Below, piece by piece: positions 10,991-23,289 of a DNA stretch of 64,000 bases. The notes beneath the pieces are model-generated. The model was not told the DNA's origin and made no database searches. It saw only the letters and a list, made by a program, of their open reading frames with translations. Positions within the stretch are counted from its first letter, which is position 1, and the number at the start of each line of letters is the position of its first letter. The DNA lies in the NCBI GenBank assembly GCA_963575745.1, contig CAUYUJ010009791.1:245767-309766 (forward strand). Reading direction: 5' to 3'. The stretch is from Prorocentrum cordatum (taxonomy: Eukaryota; Sar; Dinophyceae; Prorocentrales; Prorocentraceae). The position numbers and the translations under genes are program-made.

Positions 10991-11565
10991 GACGACGTTC
11001 CTGAAAGATGGATGCGGTGAGAGATTCGCCAGCACGACGCAACATTGCCGCAGTTGGCCGACAGATGCCTGCCAGAGGGCCGTGCGAGACGCGGGCGAGC
11101 ACTACTCCTGCCCGCGGCCTTACCGCGGCTGCAACGTCGCCGTCGCTGTGGTCAGGGATGTCAGCATCGTCGTCGTCGTCGGCGCCGTTGGTTGGCCCCT
11201 CTCCAGGGCCCATCTCGATGTGGTCCGGTGTCGAGCCGCTGCCCCGACGCCTGCCCGAGGCCTGCCTGACGCGTTGGCCTGCACCCAGGCACTCGACGTC
11301 TTGGCCTCTGCACAGCATGGGCCCCTGGGAGGTCTGGATCGCGACCGGGGCCGATCGCAACCGCTCGGGGCCGACCGCAACCACATGGGGCGGACTGCAA
11401 CCTGTTGCGATCGGCCCGACGTGGTTGAAATGTTTTGGGCTCGCTGGGACATTGTTCTGATAAGCGAAGGCTCTCCAGGAGAGCTTTTGGAATGAGTGGG
11501 TTGCCTGAGGCTCACCGACGAATTGTTGAAGTAGCGGTTGCGATTGGGGCGATCGCAGACCACGA

Positions 11566-11641
11566 GAAGTAGAAGTAGAAGTAGTAGTAGTTGTAGTAGT
11601 AGTAGTAGTAGTAGTCGTTTTAGTAGTAGTAGTAGTCGTTT

Positions 11642-11713
<72 letters not shown>

Positions 11714-11731
11714 CAGCAGCGGTAGTAGTAT

Positions 11732-11770
<39 letters not shown>

Positions 11771-11822
11771 CAGTAGCAGTAGTAGTAGTAGTAGCAGTCG
11801 TAGCAGTAGTAGCAGTAGTAGC

Positions 11823-11868
<46 letters not shown>

Positions 11869-11920
11869 ATAGTAGTAGTAGTAGTAGTAGCAGCAGCAGT
11901 AGTAGTAGTAGTAGTAGTAA

Positions 11921-11953
<33 letters not shown>

Positions 11954-11967
11954 GAGTAGTAGTAGTA

Positions 11968-12002
<35 letters not shown>

Positions 12003-12207
12003 TGTAGTAGTAGTAGTAGTAGTAGTTGTAGTAGTAGTAGTAGTAGTAGCAGTAGCAGTAGTAGTAGTAGTAGTCGTCGTAGTAGTAGTAGTAGTTGTTG
12101 TAGTAGTTGTAGTAGTAGTAGCAGCAGCAGTAGCTTCGCAGTAGTAATACGTAGAAGAAGAAGAAGAAGTAGTTTCAGTAGTCGTAGTAGTAGTAGTAGT
12201 AGTCGTA
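11566..12207 (+). repeat. GTA trinucleotide microsatellite, about 640 bp
   Basis: Nearly continuous agt/gta repeats with scattered cgt, agc and gaa interruptions. Reading frames across it give polyserine or polyleucine and are not genes. Confidence 0.95.
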
Positions 12208-12529
12208 AGGTTACTGTTGATACGATTGCTTGTGCTGCTACTACTGTTAGTATTGCTCTTACTGGTATTAGATTTGCTGCCACTTCTGCTACTCCTCTAC
12301 TACTACTGTTGCTATCCTAACTAATTCTCAGAGTACGAGGGCTGATGCGACTGCAGCTACTACTATCACTGCCACTCTCAACTAATTCGACTGAAACTAT
12401 GACGACGACGACTCCTACGAATAATACTGGTGATAAGATTGGCATTACGAACGCCACGAACAAAACCAAAACCACTAGCACAACCACTCTCAGTACTCCA
12501 CCACGACCACGACCGCTACCAGCACCACT

Positions 12530-12915
12530 AGCGTTTCACAAGCGTTTCAGAGGCGCTTCAGAAGCGCCTCAGAGGCGCTGCAGAAACTCTGCTGTATCTC
12601 ACGAGAAGCGGTCCATAAGCAAATGAGAAGCGCCTCGTAATCTCTCCAGAAGCAAATGAGAAGCGCCTCAGAAGCTCTCCAGAAGCAAGGGAGTAGCGCC
12701 TCAGAAGCTCTCGAGAAGCCCTCCAGAGACTCTCCAGAAGCTTAAGAGAAGCGCTGCAGAAGCCCTTCAGAAGCTCATGTGAAGCTCTTCAGAGGCGCGT
12801 GTGAGGCGCTTCAGAGGCGCTTGTGAAGCGCTTCAGAGGTGCTTGTGAAGCGCGTCAGAGGCGCTGGTGAAGCGCTTCAGAGGCGCTGGTGAAGCGCTTC
12901 AGAGGCTCTTCAGAG
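12530..12915 (+). repeat. Minisatellite of agcgcttcagaggcgc units
   Basis: Imperfect 15-30 bp units such as gcttcagaggcgct, gcctcagaagctctcc and gtgaagcgcttcag repeat across the stretch. The core gaggcgc/gcgcttc is itself partly palindromic. No gene is called. Confidence 0.75.
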
Positions 12916-13083
12916 GCTATGCAGAGGTTGCAATCTGGTTGTAGTCTGGTGTTCGTCTTGTAGAATTGATGTAGGATTCCTTCACGTTGGGATCGGCCCC
13001 TGTTCGGTGGTTGGAATCCGCTTCAAGTGGTTGGGATCGGCCCGCAATGGTCGGGATCGGCTAGCTTCTCATCCCGAGTCGTA

Positions 13084-13262
13084 CAGTGGAGACCCGTGCC
13101 AAGAAACACCCTGCTGGCCTCCAGGGTGCCCTGGTCTTCTTGGTATCCGAGGGCTTGGCGAATGGAAAGCGCGCGACTTTGCCACACCATAAACCCATGG
13201 GCGTCCTGGGGTCTCCGGGTAGGGTTTCTAGTGGAAGGTTTCCTGTGGATTGGTTTCCACTG
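13084..13262 (+). mobile_element. M3 MITE, 179 bp, TA target site, copy 1
   Basis: The left end is cagtggagacc and the right end ggtttccactg, inverted copies with one mismatch. TA flanks both ends (13082-13083 and 13263-13264). Tc1/mariner elements commonly begin CAGT and duplicate TA, so this is probably a non-autonomous member of that superfamily (inference). A diverged relative sits inside the GAC array at 53475-53650. Confidence 0.8.
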
Positions 13263-14160
13263 TACACACGACGTGGTCGGCCTGGGCGAGAGCTTGATCC
13301 ACATGTGGCCAGATGTCTTGCCAGCGCCAGGCGCGCTGGCCCTCCACAGTGTAGCCGGCATGTGGCCTACAGATGATCCACCATGGGAATTCCGCCATGT
13401 GAATTGCAGGCAGCGGTTCGGTAGCAGACTTGGCAGTACCGATGGATCGTCTGGTGGTTGCGCGGGTCCCGCGGTACAGAGTTGAGTGTTTCGTGTCCCC
13501 TGAGAGAAAAAAAAAACATGTGCGCTCCAGTTTCCTGGTGCTGTCCTGGGGCCCGGCGGGGGCTTCCAGAGGCCAGCAATCGCCCTGCTGGTGCTGAGCG
13601 ATCTTCAGGCGATCGCAAACATGGATTAAGGGGGCATGGATTAGCGACGGGTCCCGTTTCCATTGGAAATCGCGGGTTCCCGCCGCCGAGCGAGGCGGCA
13701 CCGGCCACATTTTGGGGAGGGCGCTTCCCCCGATCCATGGACAATGGATTGCTAATCCATGTTTGCGCGCCCCCACCCGGGGAGGAAGGAGGGAGGAGGG
13801 AGGAGGGAGGAGGAGGGAGGCGGAGAAGGAGGAGACCCCTCCCCCTGGGGATCCACGCTGCGAGACAAAAGGTACGAGAGGCCTTCGCCCTCGAGGGACG
13901 AGGGAGTCAGCATCTCTCCCTCGGCAGGAGGCCGGCGGAAGCAGAGCGGAAGCGGCTCCGTCGGCGGAGGCCAGCGCAGGACCGTGCGCCAAATCCATGG
14001 ATCTTGCTCGGGGGTGGTCAGAACCCCCACCCGGACACCTCGATTCGTGAATTGTCCGTCCTCGGTTCTCGCAGGGGCGCCGCGGTCGTCCGTTTCCAGG
14101 GCCCGCGCCCGCCGGGTTTGGGCCCGAGGTCGTTGTCACTAAACCACGTCTTGTCCCCGA
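13263..14160. other. Gene-free spacer with a short purine tract
   Basis: No exon is supported. About 13780-13850 is a ggagg-rich tract. Short open frames on both strands lack consistent codon bias. Confidence 0.35.
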
Positions 14161-14167
14161 CTTCCAG

Positions 14168-14324
14168 GACGGAACACACACAAGTACACACACAAACACA
14201 CACACACAAACACACAAATAAGCTCACACACACAACCACACACAAACACGCACACAAACACACACACACAAGCACACACAAACAGACACAGACACACACA
14301 AACACACACACAAACAGACACAAG

Positions 14325-14358
<34 letters not shown>

Positions 14359-14892
14359 AACACATACACAAACATAGACACAAACACACACAGACACACA
14401 CAAACACACGCACACACAAACACACACAAACACACAAACACACACACAAACACACACACAAACACACAGACACACACACGCACACAAACACACACACAAA
14501 CACACACACAAACACACAAACACACACACACATACACACAAACTCACAAACACACACACACACACAAACACACACAAACAAACAAACACACCAACACACA
14601 CCATCACACACAAGCACACACAAACACACACACACAAACACACACACACAAACACACAAACACACAAACACACACACAAACACACAAACACATACACACA
14701 CATACGCACACGCAAACACACAAACACACACACAAGCACACACACAAATACACACACAAACACACTTACACAGACACACACACACACAAGCACACACACA
14801 AACACACACAAACACACAAACACACACACACACAAACACACACAAACACACAAACACACACACACAAACACACACACACACAAACACACAAG
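14168..14892 (+). repeat. CA/ACAAAC microsatellite, about 725 bp
   Basis: Mixtures of cacaca and cacaaacaca fill the whole stretch with few interruptions. Frames give false Thr/His or Cys/Val proteins. It is one of the longest simple repeats here and has Z-DNA-forming potential as alternating purine-pyrimidine. Confidence 0.95.
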
Positions 14893-15868
14893 TCATCGTG
14901 GAGATTCCCCAGGGAATATGGGAAACTATTGGAAAATATGGGGGGGCGGGGGGCGGAGAAAAAACCCGAGAAGTCTCGGAAAACATTGGGAACCTGGGAT
15001 TTGTATGTTTTCTTTGTGTGGGCCCCTTCAGACTTGCCCTCCGCGACGTCTTATTTCTGTCCAGGACGGCGTCCCCAGAAGTCCCGACCCTTTCCCCGGG
15101 GCCGGTTTGTCATCCTGAATCGTTTATTGACGGGCCCGGAGCCCAGCGAGGGCCCCCAGGGGCCGAAAATAGCGAACAACCGTTGTCCTGATTTTTTTTT
15201 TAACGACGCGATCATGTCTGGGTAAACCACGTTTAAAGGGGGTTCTGTCCATCCCCGATTTGTCCTCCGCCAGGCCCGTCTTCTGCCTGCCCGCCCGCCC
15301 CGCCGGCCCTGGCCTCCCGCCTGGGCGTTCGTCGTCGTCTGCCTGCTTCTCCCCTCCTCGTCCCCTTCCGCCGGACAGCACAGCCTGCCCGGAACCAGCG
15401 TGGCGGCATATAGGGGCCTGACAAGCTGGTCCTGGTGGCTTCCGATTTGCTTGCGCAGGAGCTAGATGCCTTGGGGCTTACCACCCTTAGATCCTCGCTC
15501 TTGCACCTCCGCCAGGGATGGCAGCCCCTCCCAGCCGGGGCGGTGGCGCTCACGGCTCGCGCCGGGGGAACACGGCGCCCGGGCGCCGCGCCGGCGCGTG
15601 GCCGGCGTCGCCAGGCGAGCGGGTGGCGAGGATCGGGAGACTCTTCAGGGGGGGGGGATCCCTAAGACGACGCGAAGATCGGGACAAAATCGGATCGGGA
15701 TAACTCGAAATCTCTGCTCCGGAACGCTCTGGAGCGATTTATCCCGATCCTAGCCTTGTTTTAATCCCATGGGGGGATAGGATCCCAGGGGGGGGGATCC
15801 CATAGGATCCCCTGGGGATCCCATGGAGAGTCTCCCGAGAGGAGTGCCGGGCTCGGTTGCGCATAATC
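14893..15868. other. Gene-free spacer
   Basis: Contains GC-rich sequence and repeated gggatcccat-like motifs near 15765-15830. A short open frame at about 15435-15665 has mixed codon bias, but no splice context supports it. Confidence 0.35.
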
Positions 15869-16022
15869 TTGAGTCGGGCCTGTTCCTCTACAGGGGGAGT
15901 ATGCAAGAAAAGTCAAATAGAAATCAGATGGGGACGATTTTTTGCTATTGTGTTTCTTATTTGGGGGGCCTTAAGGAAAAACGTCGCCAAGAAGTCCCCT
16001 GTAGGGTGACACGCCCGACTGG
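15869..16022 (+). mobile_element. M1 element, copy with both ends
   Basis: The left end ttgagtcgggcctgttcctctaca and right end cctgtagggtgacacgcccgact form inverted repeats, and the interior carries the shared ggggacgat motif. Flanks gcgcataatc and gcgcaatcc are similar but not identical, so a target duplication is only suggestive. Confidence 0.7.
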
Positions 16023-17392
16023 AGCGCAATCCAGGGATCCACCGTATGGGAAAAATCCAGACGGAGGTTTTTCAAAAGATTCGCGGGGCCGTGAAAAAAA
16101 GGCTCAGGATGGAAAGCCGGTCCTGGGGAATTTGGTCGAGACTTCTGGGGACCGCGCATTGAGAAAACCACGACGTTGGATCTTTGGGAATCGAGCAGCG
16201 GCGAAGGGTCCTGGTTTGCCTATAGGCCCACCAAGTAATAATGTTCTAAGAACCTTTTGTGGTCTGCGCGAAAGGTTCCTACAACATGTCTGGCTGAGAC
16301 ACTATTCGACCAAATACAACACCGCACCACCTTACCTATGGCACGCCATGTTGGATTTTGGAGACCCTGACGCCCGCGCGTGTCGGTAATGCTCGCGGCC
16401 AACGACGGCCCGATATCGGTTGTGCTCAGCTTGCGCAGCCTCGCGTGATCTCGGTATCATAGACGGGGACCTTCGGTTCCAACCGAACCCCTTTGACGTA
16501 TGAGGTTTTTCGTTTTTTTTGTGTTTAGTCGCCGCGCGGCTCTGGGCGTGTCGGATCGCCTCAGGCGTTGGCGTTGTTTCTTGTGTGGCCATGGGTGATT
16601 CTGCCTGGCGCAGCAGCGCATGTGTATGAAGGCCCTTTGGGGGCCCCATGTCGGTGAGTGATGTGTTGGCTGGGCGTGCGCCTGCGATGCACTGCGCGGG
16701 TGCGGAGACGCTAGGTTGGGCTTGCCCTGCGCGCGCCATCAGTGCGCGTCGAGTTCGGGCATCGTCAGGCAGAGGCATGGCGCATGGCTAAAAGCGCGGC
16801 CCTTTGCCAGATTGCGACCCTTGCGTTGTTTCTTCGGGGTTTGCTCTAGCCCATGGCTGTTGCTGTCGTTCTGCGTGGGCGATTCTGCGCGGGCGCCGCC
16901 GCCCCCGCAAGCGCAATATCGCGCGTCGCGGGGACTCGCGCGCGCCAGTCTGCGAGGTGGATCGCAGCTCGTTGGCGGCAGCTGTCTGTCGCGGATGTCC
17001 ACGGTGAACCGCCCGCGCGGTCCGCCTTGTTTTTTTTTGCGTTTTGCTTTGCGCCCTTGGCGGGCGCGCGCGCGCGTGGGTGCGCGACTGTGTCCGCGGG
17101 CATCGTTGACAGCGTTGTTCCAGCAGCTTGCGCGTGCAGTTCGTTCATCAGCCATCAATCATTCCTCATCAATCCTCCTCCACCCTCCCTCGGCCCTTCT
17201 TCTCCTGTATCCGATTTCCCCAGGTTGCCCTCCATTTCTCCCACGTATCATTGCTGCCCCTCCTCGTCACCATGCTGCCCTCTCTCTCGCCTCCCTTTCC
17301 TACGCTTTCCTGCGCGTCGATGCATTGTGGTTCGAACGGTTGAGGGCTTTCTTGCACGTGTCCCATTGACCGCACGCAGGCATCCGACAGAT

Positions 17393-18244
17393 ATGCCCAC
17401 TGTCACCCCGTGCAAACGCAAGGCCGCCAAAGCTGCAGAGAGCCCCCTCGCATCGCAGTACGCTGAGTTCGTGGAGTCCGTTTCAGACAGTCCGCTTTCT
17501 GCTAAGTACACGTCGTCCCTTGAGAATATGCTGAAACTGTTGTATAAGCACCCAGACAAGATCCTCCTTGCAGAGGCGTGGGTGCAGGCTCAGGTGGCGC
17601 CGGTTGTCGTCCCCCCCTCGGCCGCAGCGTTGGCGTCGGGCGGAGTGGACACCACCGATTGGCCCAACATCGAGAAGGCTGCTGACATCGACAAATGGTA
17701 TTACTGGGGTTTCATTCGCAACATGGTGGGCGACCGCCTCACGAAGGAGGTGATGAACAAAATGGACCGCAAAGACAGGCTCGTCAGCAGGAGGATCATC
17801 GAGCGCAGCACGGGCACCCTCGACAGCACCAAGATCCCCGACAGCGCCAAAGACCAGCACATATATACCCTTGCGCTCACGGAGCGCCACGTGCTGCTCG
17901 GGAGTCCGCTGTTGAAGTTGCTTGATTTTGTGAACGTACACACGGGGGAGCTCGACTGGGCGGGCTGGGGGCACTACTCTGTCGGCGCTGCTGGCCCAGA
18001 CGGCAAGATCCGCACGGCCACGTACCCCGAGCTCCGCTTGGAGGGCGACCTCCCCGACCACGTCACGGTGGACGCCACCTGGGCCAAGAGGAGCTTCTGG
18101 TCGCTGGGCCAGGCGCGCCTGGACAAGGACAAGACGCCAGTCCCGCTCGCGCCCAAGTTCACCTTCCCCGTCGGTTCCGTGCAGCACCACATCCTGACCA
18201 ACAACAACGAGCACTTCAAGGGCCTCTGCGATCGCAAGGCGTTC
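17393..18244 (+). CDS. Unrecognised protein, first exon (284 residues)
   Basis: The reading frame begins at an ATG (17393) just after a pyrimidine-rich stretch ending cgcacgcag and shows strong C/G preference at third positions. A basic cluster KRKAAK lies at residues 8-13, followed by a helix-rich region and an aromatic WYYWGF motif at 102-107. I do not recognise a domain or catalytic motif. Bias is lost at about 18245, where a GT follows the codon for Phe284. Reading on would add ten residues and stop at 18277. The phase-0 boundary matches the phase-0 exon at 25530, so the two may be joined. Upstream sequence stays open but lacks coding bias, so the ATG is preferred. Confidence 0.7.
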
Positions 18245-18292
18245 GTCTTGAAAAAAAGCCGACTCTCGCATTCATAGTTCCCCGCGGGATGT

Positions 18293-18530
18293 TAGGAGGG
18301 AGGAGGGCGGAAGGAAGGAGGGAGGAGGGAGGAAGGAAGGAGGATGGAAGGGCGGGGGGGGAGGCAGGAAAGGAGGAGGATTGGAGGGCGGAGGATGGAG
18401 GACAGGGGGGAGAGGGTGGAGGAGGGAGGATCAGGAGGAGGAACGAATGAGGGAGGAACGGAGGAGGGAAGAGGCAGGGGGAGGAGGGAGGAAGGAGGAG
18501 GGAGGGAGGAAGAGGGACAGGGAGAAATGA
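18293..18530 (+). repeat. GGA/GGAA purine tract
   Basis: Directly follows the exon that ends near 18244. Units of ggaggagg, ggaagg and gggagg dominate. It would lie at the start of the putative long intron. From 18531 to 19790 I see no gene, only scattered ttggggtcgtct-like G-rich units. Confidence 0.8.
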
Positions 18531-19794
18531 GGCAATCAATCCAAAACAACTGTGGCAAACAGCACTCGCGCAGGGAACTGTGTTTGCGAAAGTCGGCACA
18601 CCGTAGCTTGGAAGGGGCCCATCCCCCGCGCATACCGATGCAGGGCGCAGCGTGCGTCCAGCGGGGAGTTGGTCATCGCACCGCCGTGCCTGGGTTGTGG
18701 GTCTGTCCGTGGCCTCTCTCGGGTGTGGTTGGGGTCTCTGGGCGCTTGTTGGGGTCATCTGGGGAGCCCTTCGTATTTCTTTGGGGTTCCTTTGGTGAGC
18801 CACCAGTTCCAGTCCCCTTTGTTCGGCTGTAGGCGCAGATCGTCTCGGGCCAGGCGTGGGATGTTCAAGATCTCCTAGAGTTTGGGGGGGGAGGGGGATC
18901 CACGGAGCGGGGGATAGAGGCGGCGCGCATCTGTGTGTGGGGGGAGGCTCAGTGGGGATGAGGTGAGGGTTACTGGGCGCGGAGTGGGAGGGAGGGATGG
19001 TGAGGAGGCTCAGTGGGGGGAGGAGCCGCGGGAGAGGGGAGGCGCAAATTGGCAGAGTGGCGCAGCTTCTCTTCCATGTTAATATTCTTGGGATGTTCGT
19101 CGGATGGCCTTGGTGGCCGGACGGCTTCATTGGGGCGCGCGCGGCCTTTCAGGGTCATCTTCGGGATCTGTTGGGGTCGTCTGAGCGCGGTCTGATATGC
19201 TTTCGACGTCGGGCGCCATGTTTGCACGCGGCTTTGGGCCGATGACGGGGTCTCCAATGCTTTAGGCGGCCTCTCGGGTGGCATTGGAGGGCGATGCGTG
19301 GACAGATGTGCAAGCTTTTGCCCCTGGACATAATCTTAACGTTTGCGACGTCTAGGCCCAGCGTGGATCCGAACCCCAGTGGTTATCACATGATGCTTCG
19401 AATACTTGCACGCCCAGGGGTCTCTTGGGTGATTGCCCCCCCCCCTCCCAGCAGCCACATGCTGCCGCTATCTAGCCCCGATCAATATCCGAACGACGTC
19501 TTGAGTTTGAAAATGGGTTGTCGGGAAGGCTGTTTTCCAAAGGGGCACTTTGAGCGGTAAGCCATCCCTTTGCGATTAGCAACAAATCCCTTCTGTTCCC
19601 GACAAAGTCCCGTGATGGGGCTTGCGTTTGGGTTTCCTGCCAGCTCGTGTTGACACTCTGGATGTTTGCAGGCGTGCTTTGCCGCCTGAACGGTCGTCAG
19701 TTGTTTCTCTGAATGGGCGCCTGCCCAGAGTTCTCTGTTAGTTGGTGAACCTGTCCCCGATGTCGCAACTGAGGTGGGTCGGCGGATTTGTTCC

Positions 19795-20072
19795 CTCATA
19801 AATTCTTGACGCTCCGCGTGCCCCCACCAGCCCATCCAGAAACGATCAGCAGGGGAGTTTGTAAATCAGGGGCGGCATTACGCATGCAGTCGCGCAGCCG
19901 TCTTCGAGAACACCAGCATCACACATAGTTTCTCGCATTGAAGGTTAATATGGAAACCAGTGCAAGTTGCACTGGTGCTTCGATGAGAGGTGAGGGGTAT
20001 TTCGATGACTCGTAATGGCTGTTGTACTGCTTTGTAGCTTAAACTCGCGTGCGTTCCGAAACTTGTAGGCAT
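19795..20072 (-). repeat. Inverted segmental duplication, unique part, copy 1
   Basis: Read on the minus strand this matches 44970-45250 on the plus strand. Shared pieces include aagtttcggaacgcacgcg, cattacgagtcatcgaaat and ctcgaagacggctgcgcgac. A shorter third copy of its end (cgtatccccaccagccca) occurs near 58495-58535. No coding function is seen. Confidence 0.85.
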
Positions 20073-20073
20073 C

Positions 20074-20290
20074 TTGGGGCCATCTTGGGATTCTCTTGGG
20101 CCCCTCTTGGGGCCTCCTGGGGCTCTTTCTTGTGGCTTTCCTGAGGTCCTCTTATGGGCCTGCTCGGGGCTTCTTGGGGCTCAGTTGGGGTATTATTGGG
20201 GTCCTCTTGGGGCTCTTTTGGAAGGTCTTGGGGCCCTCTTGGGGCTCTTTGGGGGGTTCTGGGGGGCCTCTCGGGGCCGTCTTAGGCGGA
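20074..20290 (+). repeat. ttggggcc minisatellite, copy in the inverted duplication
   Basis: Units of cttggggcc with variable spacers, roughly 20-30 bp each. The complement (ccccaagagggc) occurs in the matching position of the other half of the inverted duplication at 44750-44990. G runs suggest quadruplex potential. Confidence 0.75.
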
Positions 20291-20520
20291 AACGACGACG
20301 ACGACCGCCAGCCCAGCGATCTGTCAGCAAGCACCTCGCGCGGACAGGCCGTACGTGGGCCGCATGGCCAGCGTGGTGCACTATTCGTGCCCATTCGGCC
20401 CAGACGACGACGACGACGACGACAGCGGCGGCGGCGGCTACGACGACGACAATTGTCGTCGTCGTAGCCGCCGCCGCCGCCGTCGTCGCCGTCTTCGTCG
20501 TCGTCGGTCGTCTGGATTGA
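20290..20520. repeat. Palindromic junction of a GTC-containing complex satellite
   Basis: The segment carries one inverted unit of the satellite found at 43985-44745 (landmarks gcatggccagcgtggtgcac and cgcgcggacag), then a near-perfect palindrome centred on aatt at 20451-20454 with arms of about 48 bp made of gac, ggc and ctacgacgac blocks. Beyond the centre the satellite resumes in the opposite orientation. This looks like a head-to-head junction. Confidence 0.8.
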
Positions 20521-20545
20521 ACAGATACGAATAGTGAACCACGCT

Positions 20546-20547
20546 GA

Positions 20548-20612
<65 letters not shown>

Positions 20613-20629
20613 CACTACGTCTACCACTG

Positions 20630-20668
<39 letters not shown>

Positions 20669-20726
20669 TTACTACTACTACTACTACTACTACCACTCCT
20701 CCTCCTCCTCCTCCTCCTCCTACCTC

Positions 20727-20758
<32 letters not shown>

Positions 20759-20794
20759 GCTACTACTACTTCTACTACTACTACTACTGTTACC

Positions 20795-20826
<32 letters not shown>

Positions 20827-20866
20827 GCTACTACTACTACTACTACTACTACTACTGCTACTACTT
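20546..20866 (+). repeat. ACT trinucleotide microsatellite
   Basis: Long runs of tactac with cct and gac interruptions. It continues directly from the palindromic junction. No coding meaning. Confidence 0.95.
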
Positions 20867-20879
20867 GGGTCATTGGGCG

Positions 20880-21585
20880 TTTGGGCGGTGGGTGTCTCAG
20901 GGCCGTAGGCCGTAGGCGTCTCGGGGCCTTGGGCGTCTTGGATACTTTGAAGCTTGAGGCGCATGGTGCGAGATAATCGTGCGAGAGGGCTGGGGGGCGC
21001 GAAGGCACCGCCTCCCCATTGCGGCAGCCATCAGCGAGAAACGCCTGCGCCAGGGCAAGGCGCCACGCTGTCCGCAGACATTGCTCAGCGTGGCTAACCG
21101 CCCTGGCACAGCGTCCCTTTGCGGCGGAGGGGCCCCTCATTCGGGCGGTCGAAGGCCTACGGGTCGAAGGCTGTTTCCGAGCGCTGCGGGGCGCCTGGCA
21201 AGGCCCGTTGTGGGGTTGCCATTCTGGGCCTACGGGGCGGGGCGGCCACTCGAGGCCCGTGCCCCGTCCCGTGCGAAGTCCAGGCGCACACGCTCAGCAT
21301 GCACCCAATATATCCAAGACGCCGAAGGTCACAAGGCGCACAGGGTCTAGGGCCTAGGCCTAGGGCCGAGGGTCGCCACTGCACGCCCCTCGCGCGGATC
21401 GTCTCGGCACGCCCATCGCGCAGATCCCTTCGGCGCATCCTTTGCGCAAGCCCGCCAATTTTTTGTGTTAACGCCGCAGCGCGCAATGTGGGTTGCCCCT
21501 TGGGCCCCCCTTCGGAACCCTCAGGGGGGGCCCTGTTGAACCCTCTTCGGGACTGCGGCGTGCCTCGAGGGGGGGGGGGGAGGGG
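20880..21585. other. Gene-free spacer before satellite array 1
   Basis: GC-rich with several unbiased open frames. I find no splice-consistent exon or strong repeat here. Confidence 0.35.
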
Positions 21586-21589
21586 GGGG

Positions 21590-22575
21590 GGTGGCCGAGG
21601 CGCTCTACCAAACGGGCGGTGGCATTGGGCCTTGGGCCCCGAGTGGGGCTCCCTATGGGGCCACGCGACGTGTGCATGGTGTGCTGCGATGGGCGTCTTG
21701 GCTCTTGGACGCATGCCCGCGGTGGCACGGGGTCTTTGGTGGTGCACCCTGTGGGGCCACGAAGCGTGCGAGGGGGTGTGCCGAACTTGGCATGCGGGCG
21801 GTGGCGCAGTCACTGGGCCCCATGGGTGGAGGTCCCGCTGGGGCCACGAAGCGCGTGAAAGGTGTGCCGAAATTTGCGTGATGGGCGCGTGCGGGCGGTG
21901 GCACGGTGGCCTTGGGTGGGGGGCTCTATTGTTCTATGGCATGGGCTCTGGCATGGGCCGCGAAACGTGCGAGGGGCGTGCTGGAATTGTTGTGGTTGGC
22001 GCATGCGGGCGGTGGCGCCTCAGGCCTTGTGGGGCTCCAAGTGGGGCCACGCAACGTGGGGGGGGGGTGTGCTGACATTGAATGTGGTGGACGCATGTGG
22101 GCGGTGTCACTGGTGGGCCGTGGGCCAATGGTTGGGCTCCCTGTGCGGCCACGCGACGCAACGTGTGAGGGGCGTGCCGAATTTTTGCGTGGTGGGCGCA
22201 TGCGGGCGGTGGCACTGCGGTCTTGGGCCAAGGCCTTGGGCCCTTGGGTGGGGCTCCCCATGTGGCCACGAAGCGTGTGAGGGGTGTGCTGAACTCGGCG
22301 TGGTGGGCGCATGCGCGCGGTGGCACTGGGACATTTGGTGGAGCCCCTTATGCTGCCACGAAGCGTGTGGTGGGTGTGCCGAAATTGGCGTGGTGGACGC
22401 ATGCGGGCGGTGGCATTGGGGCCGTGGGCGCGTGGCTCATGGGGCCACGAGGCGCGCGGGATTTGTGTGCCGAGATGAGTGTATGGGAGCCTTGAGTGGA
22501 GCTCATTGGAAACCCGTGTGGGGCCACGCAACGTGTGCGGGGTGCGCCGACATCGGCCGATGTGGACCCCCAGTG
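21590..22575 (-). repeat. Satellite array 1 (family S90), inverted and diverged
   Basis: About ten units of 85-110 bp carry tggggccacgaagcgtgtga, ggggtgtgccgaa and gacgcatgcgggcggtggc. These are the reverse complement of the 90/112-bp satellite units at 30135-32290 and 39495-41640. Copies here are more diverged and irregular than in the other arrays. Open frames are repeat artefacts. Confidence 0.85.
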
Positions 22576-22789
22576 CGTTTGATGGGCGGCGCCCGTGCCG
22601 TTGCGCGCATTAGGTCCTCGTGGTTGTCCTGTCGTGCGTCGCGTGTCGCTGGGGCCGCCTTGGTTGAGTCTTGTCTGCTGTCGCCCCTGTGTGTTTGATG
22701 CGTGGCGTTCGCGTCGTTGCGCAACGCGTTGGCCTGTTCCTCGTGATTGTCTTGGTTCAGAGGTTGCCTGTCGTTGCTCGCCGAGCACT

Positions 22790-23237
22790 GCCCCGCCCCA
22801 GCACGACCCCACCCCAGCAAGATCATCACCCAGCACGACCACATCCCAGCACGACCTCACCACAGCACGATCACACCCCAGCACGACCACGCCCCAGCAC
22901 GACCACGCCCCAGCACGACCACGCCCCAGCACGACCACCCCTCAGCACGACCACCCCCCAGCACGACCACCCCCCAGCACGCCACCCCCCAGCACGACCA
23001 CGCCCCAGCACGACCACTCCCCAGCACGAACGCACCGCCTCGGTTGAGTGGGGAATTTGTCGTCGTGGAATGTTTCGCGGGGTGTCTCGTGGACTGTTTC
23101 GCGGGGTGTCTCGTGGAATGTTTTTAGGAAAACGTTAAAAACGGTCGCCCATGTCACGTGGAATGTTTCGCGGGGTGCCTCGTGAAAGTGCCCGTCGCCC
23201 AATGCGGTGCCGTGAAGGCGTTTCCATGCCTGCGGCA

Positions 23238-23273
<36 letters not shown>

Positions 23274-23285
23274 CCCGTTTCGGTT
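22790..23285 (+). repeat. Duplicated block D2, copy 1: cagcacgaccac tandem repeat plus flank
   Basis: About 20 units of the 12-bp repeat cagcacgaccac(cccc) run to about 23030, then tgtttcgcggggtgtctcgt is repeated three times. The block recurs at 36590-37085 in the same orientation and order. A TA microsatellite (about 23239-23268) is inserted near its right end, absent from the other copy. Confidence 0.9.
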
Positions 23286-23289
23286 TCGT

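Noticed and set aside
11120-12320. Polyleucine and polyserine frames
   Set aside because: Pure by-products of the GTA microsatellite.
13265-13400. Minus-strand reading GQRAWRWQDIWPHVDQALAQ
   Set aside because: Codon bias is good but the stretch is only about 45 codons, runs into the M3 element, and has no splice sites or start. At best a gene fragment.
13458-15191. 577-codon Thr/His-rich frame and minus-strand Cys/Val frames
   Set aside because: Created by the CA/ACAAAC microsatellite; no codon bias in the flanking parts.
15435-15665. Short plus-strand frame with GC-rich third positions
   Set aside because: About 75 codons, high overall GC explains the bias, no acceptor or donor, no recognised motif.
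15823-16389. 188-codon plus-strand frame
   Set aside because: It starts in spacer DNA, crosses an M1 element and has no third-position bias.
19340-19460. A tRNA B-box-like ggttcgg on the minus strand
   Set aside because: No A box, anticodon stem or acceptor stem could be drawn around it.
22790-23035. Regularly repeated 12-mers resembling a CRISPR array
   Set aside because: There are no unique spacers between repeats; it is a simple tandem minisatellite in eukaryotic DNA.
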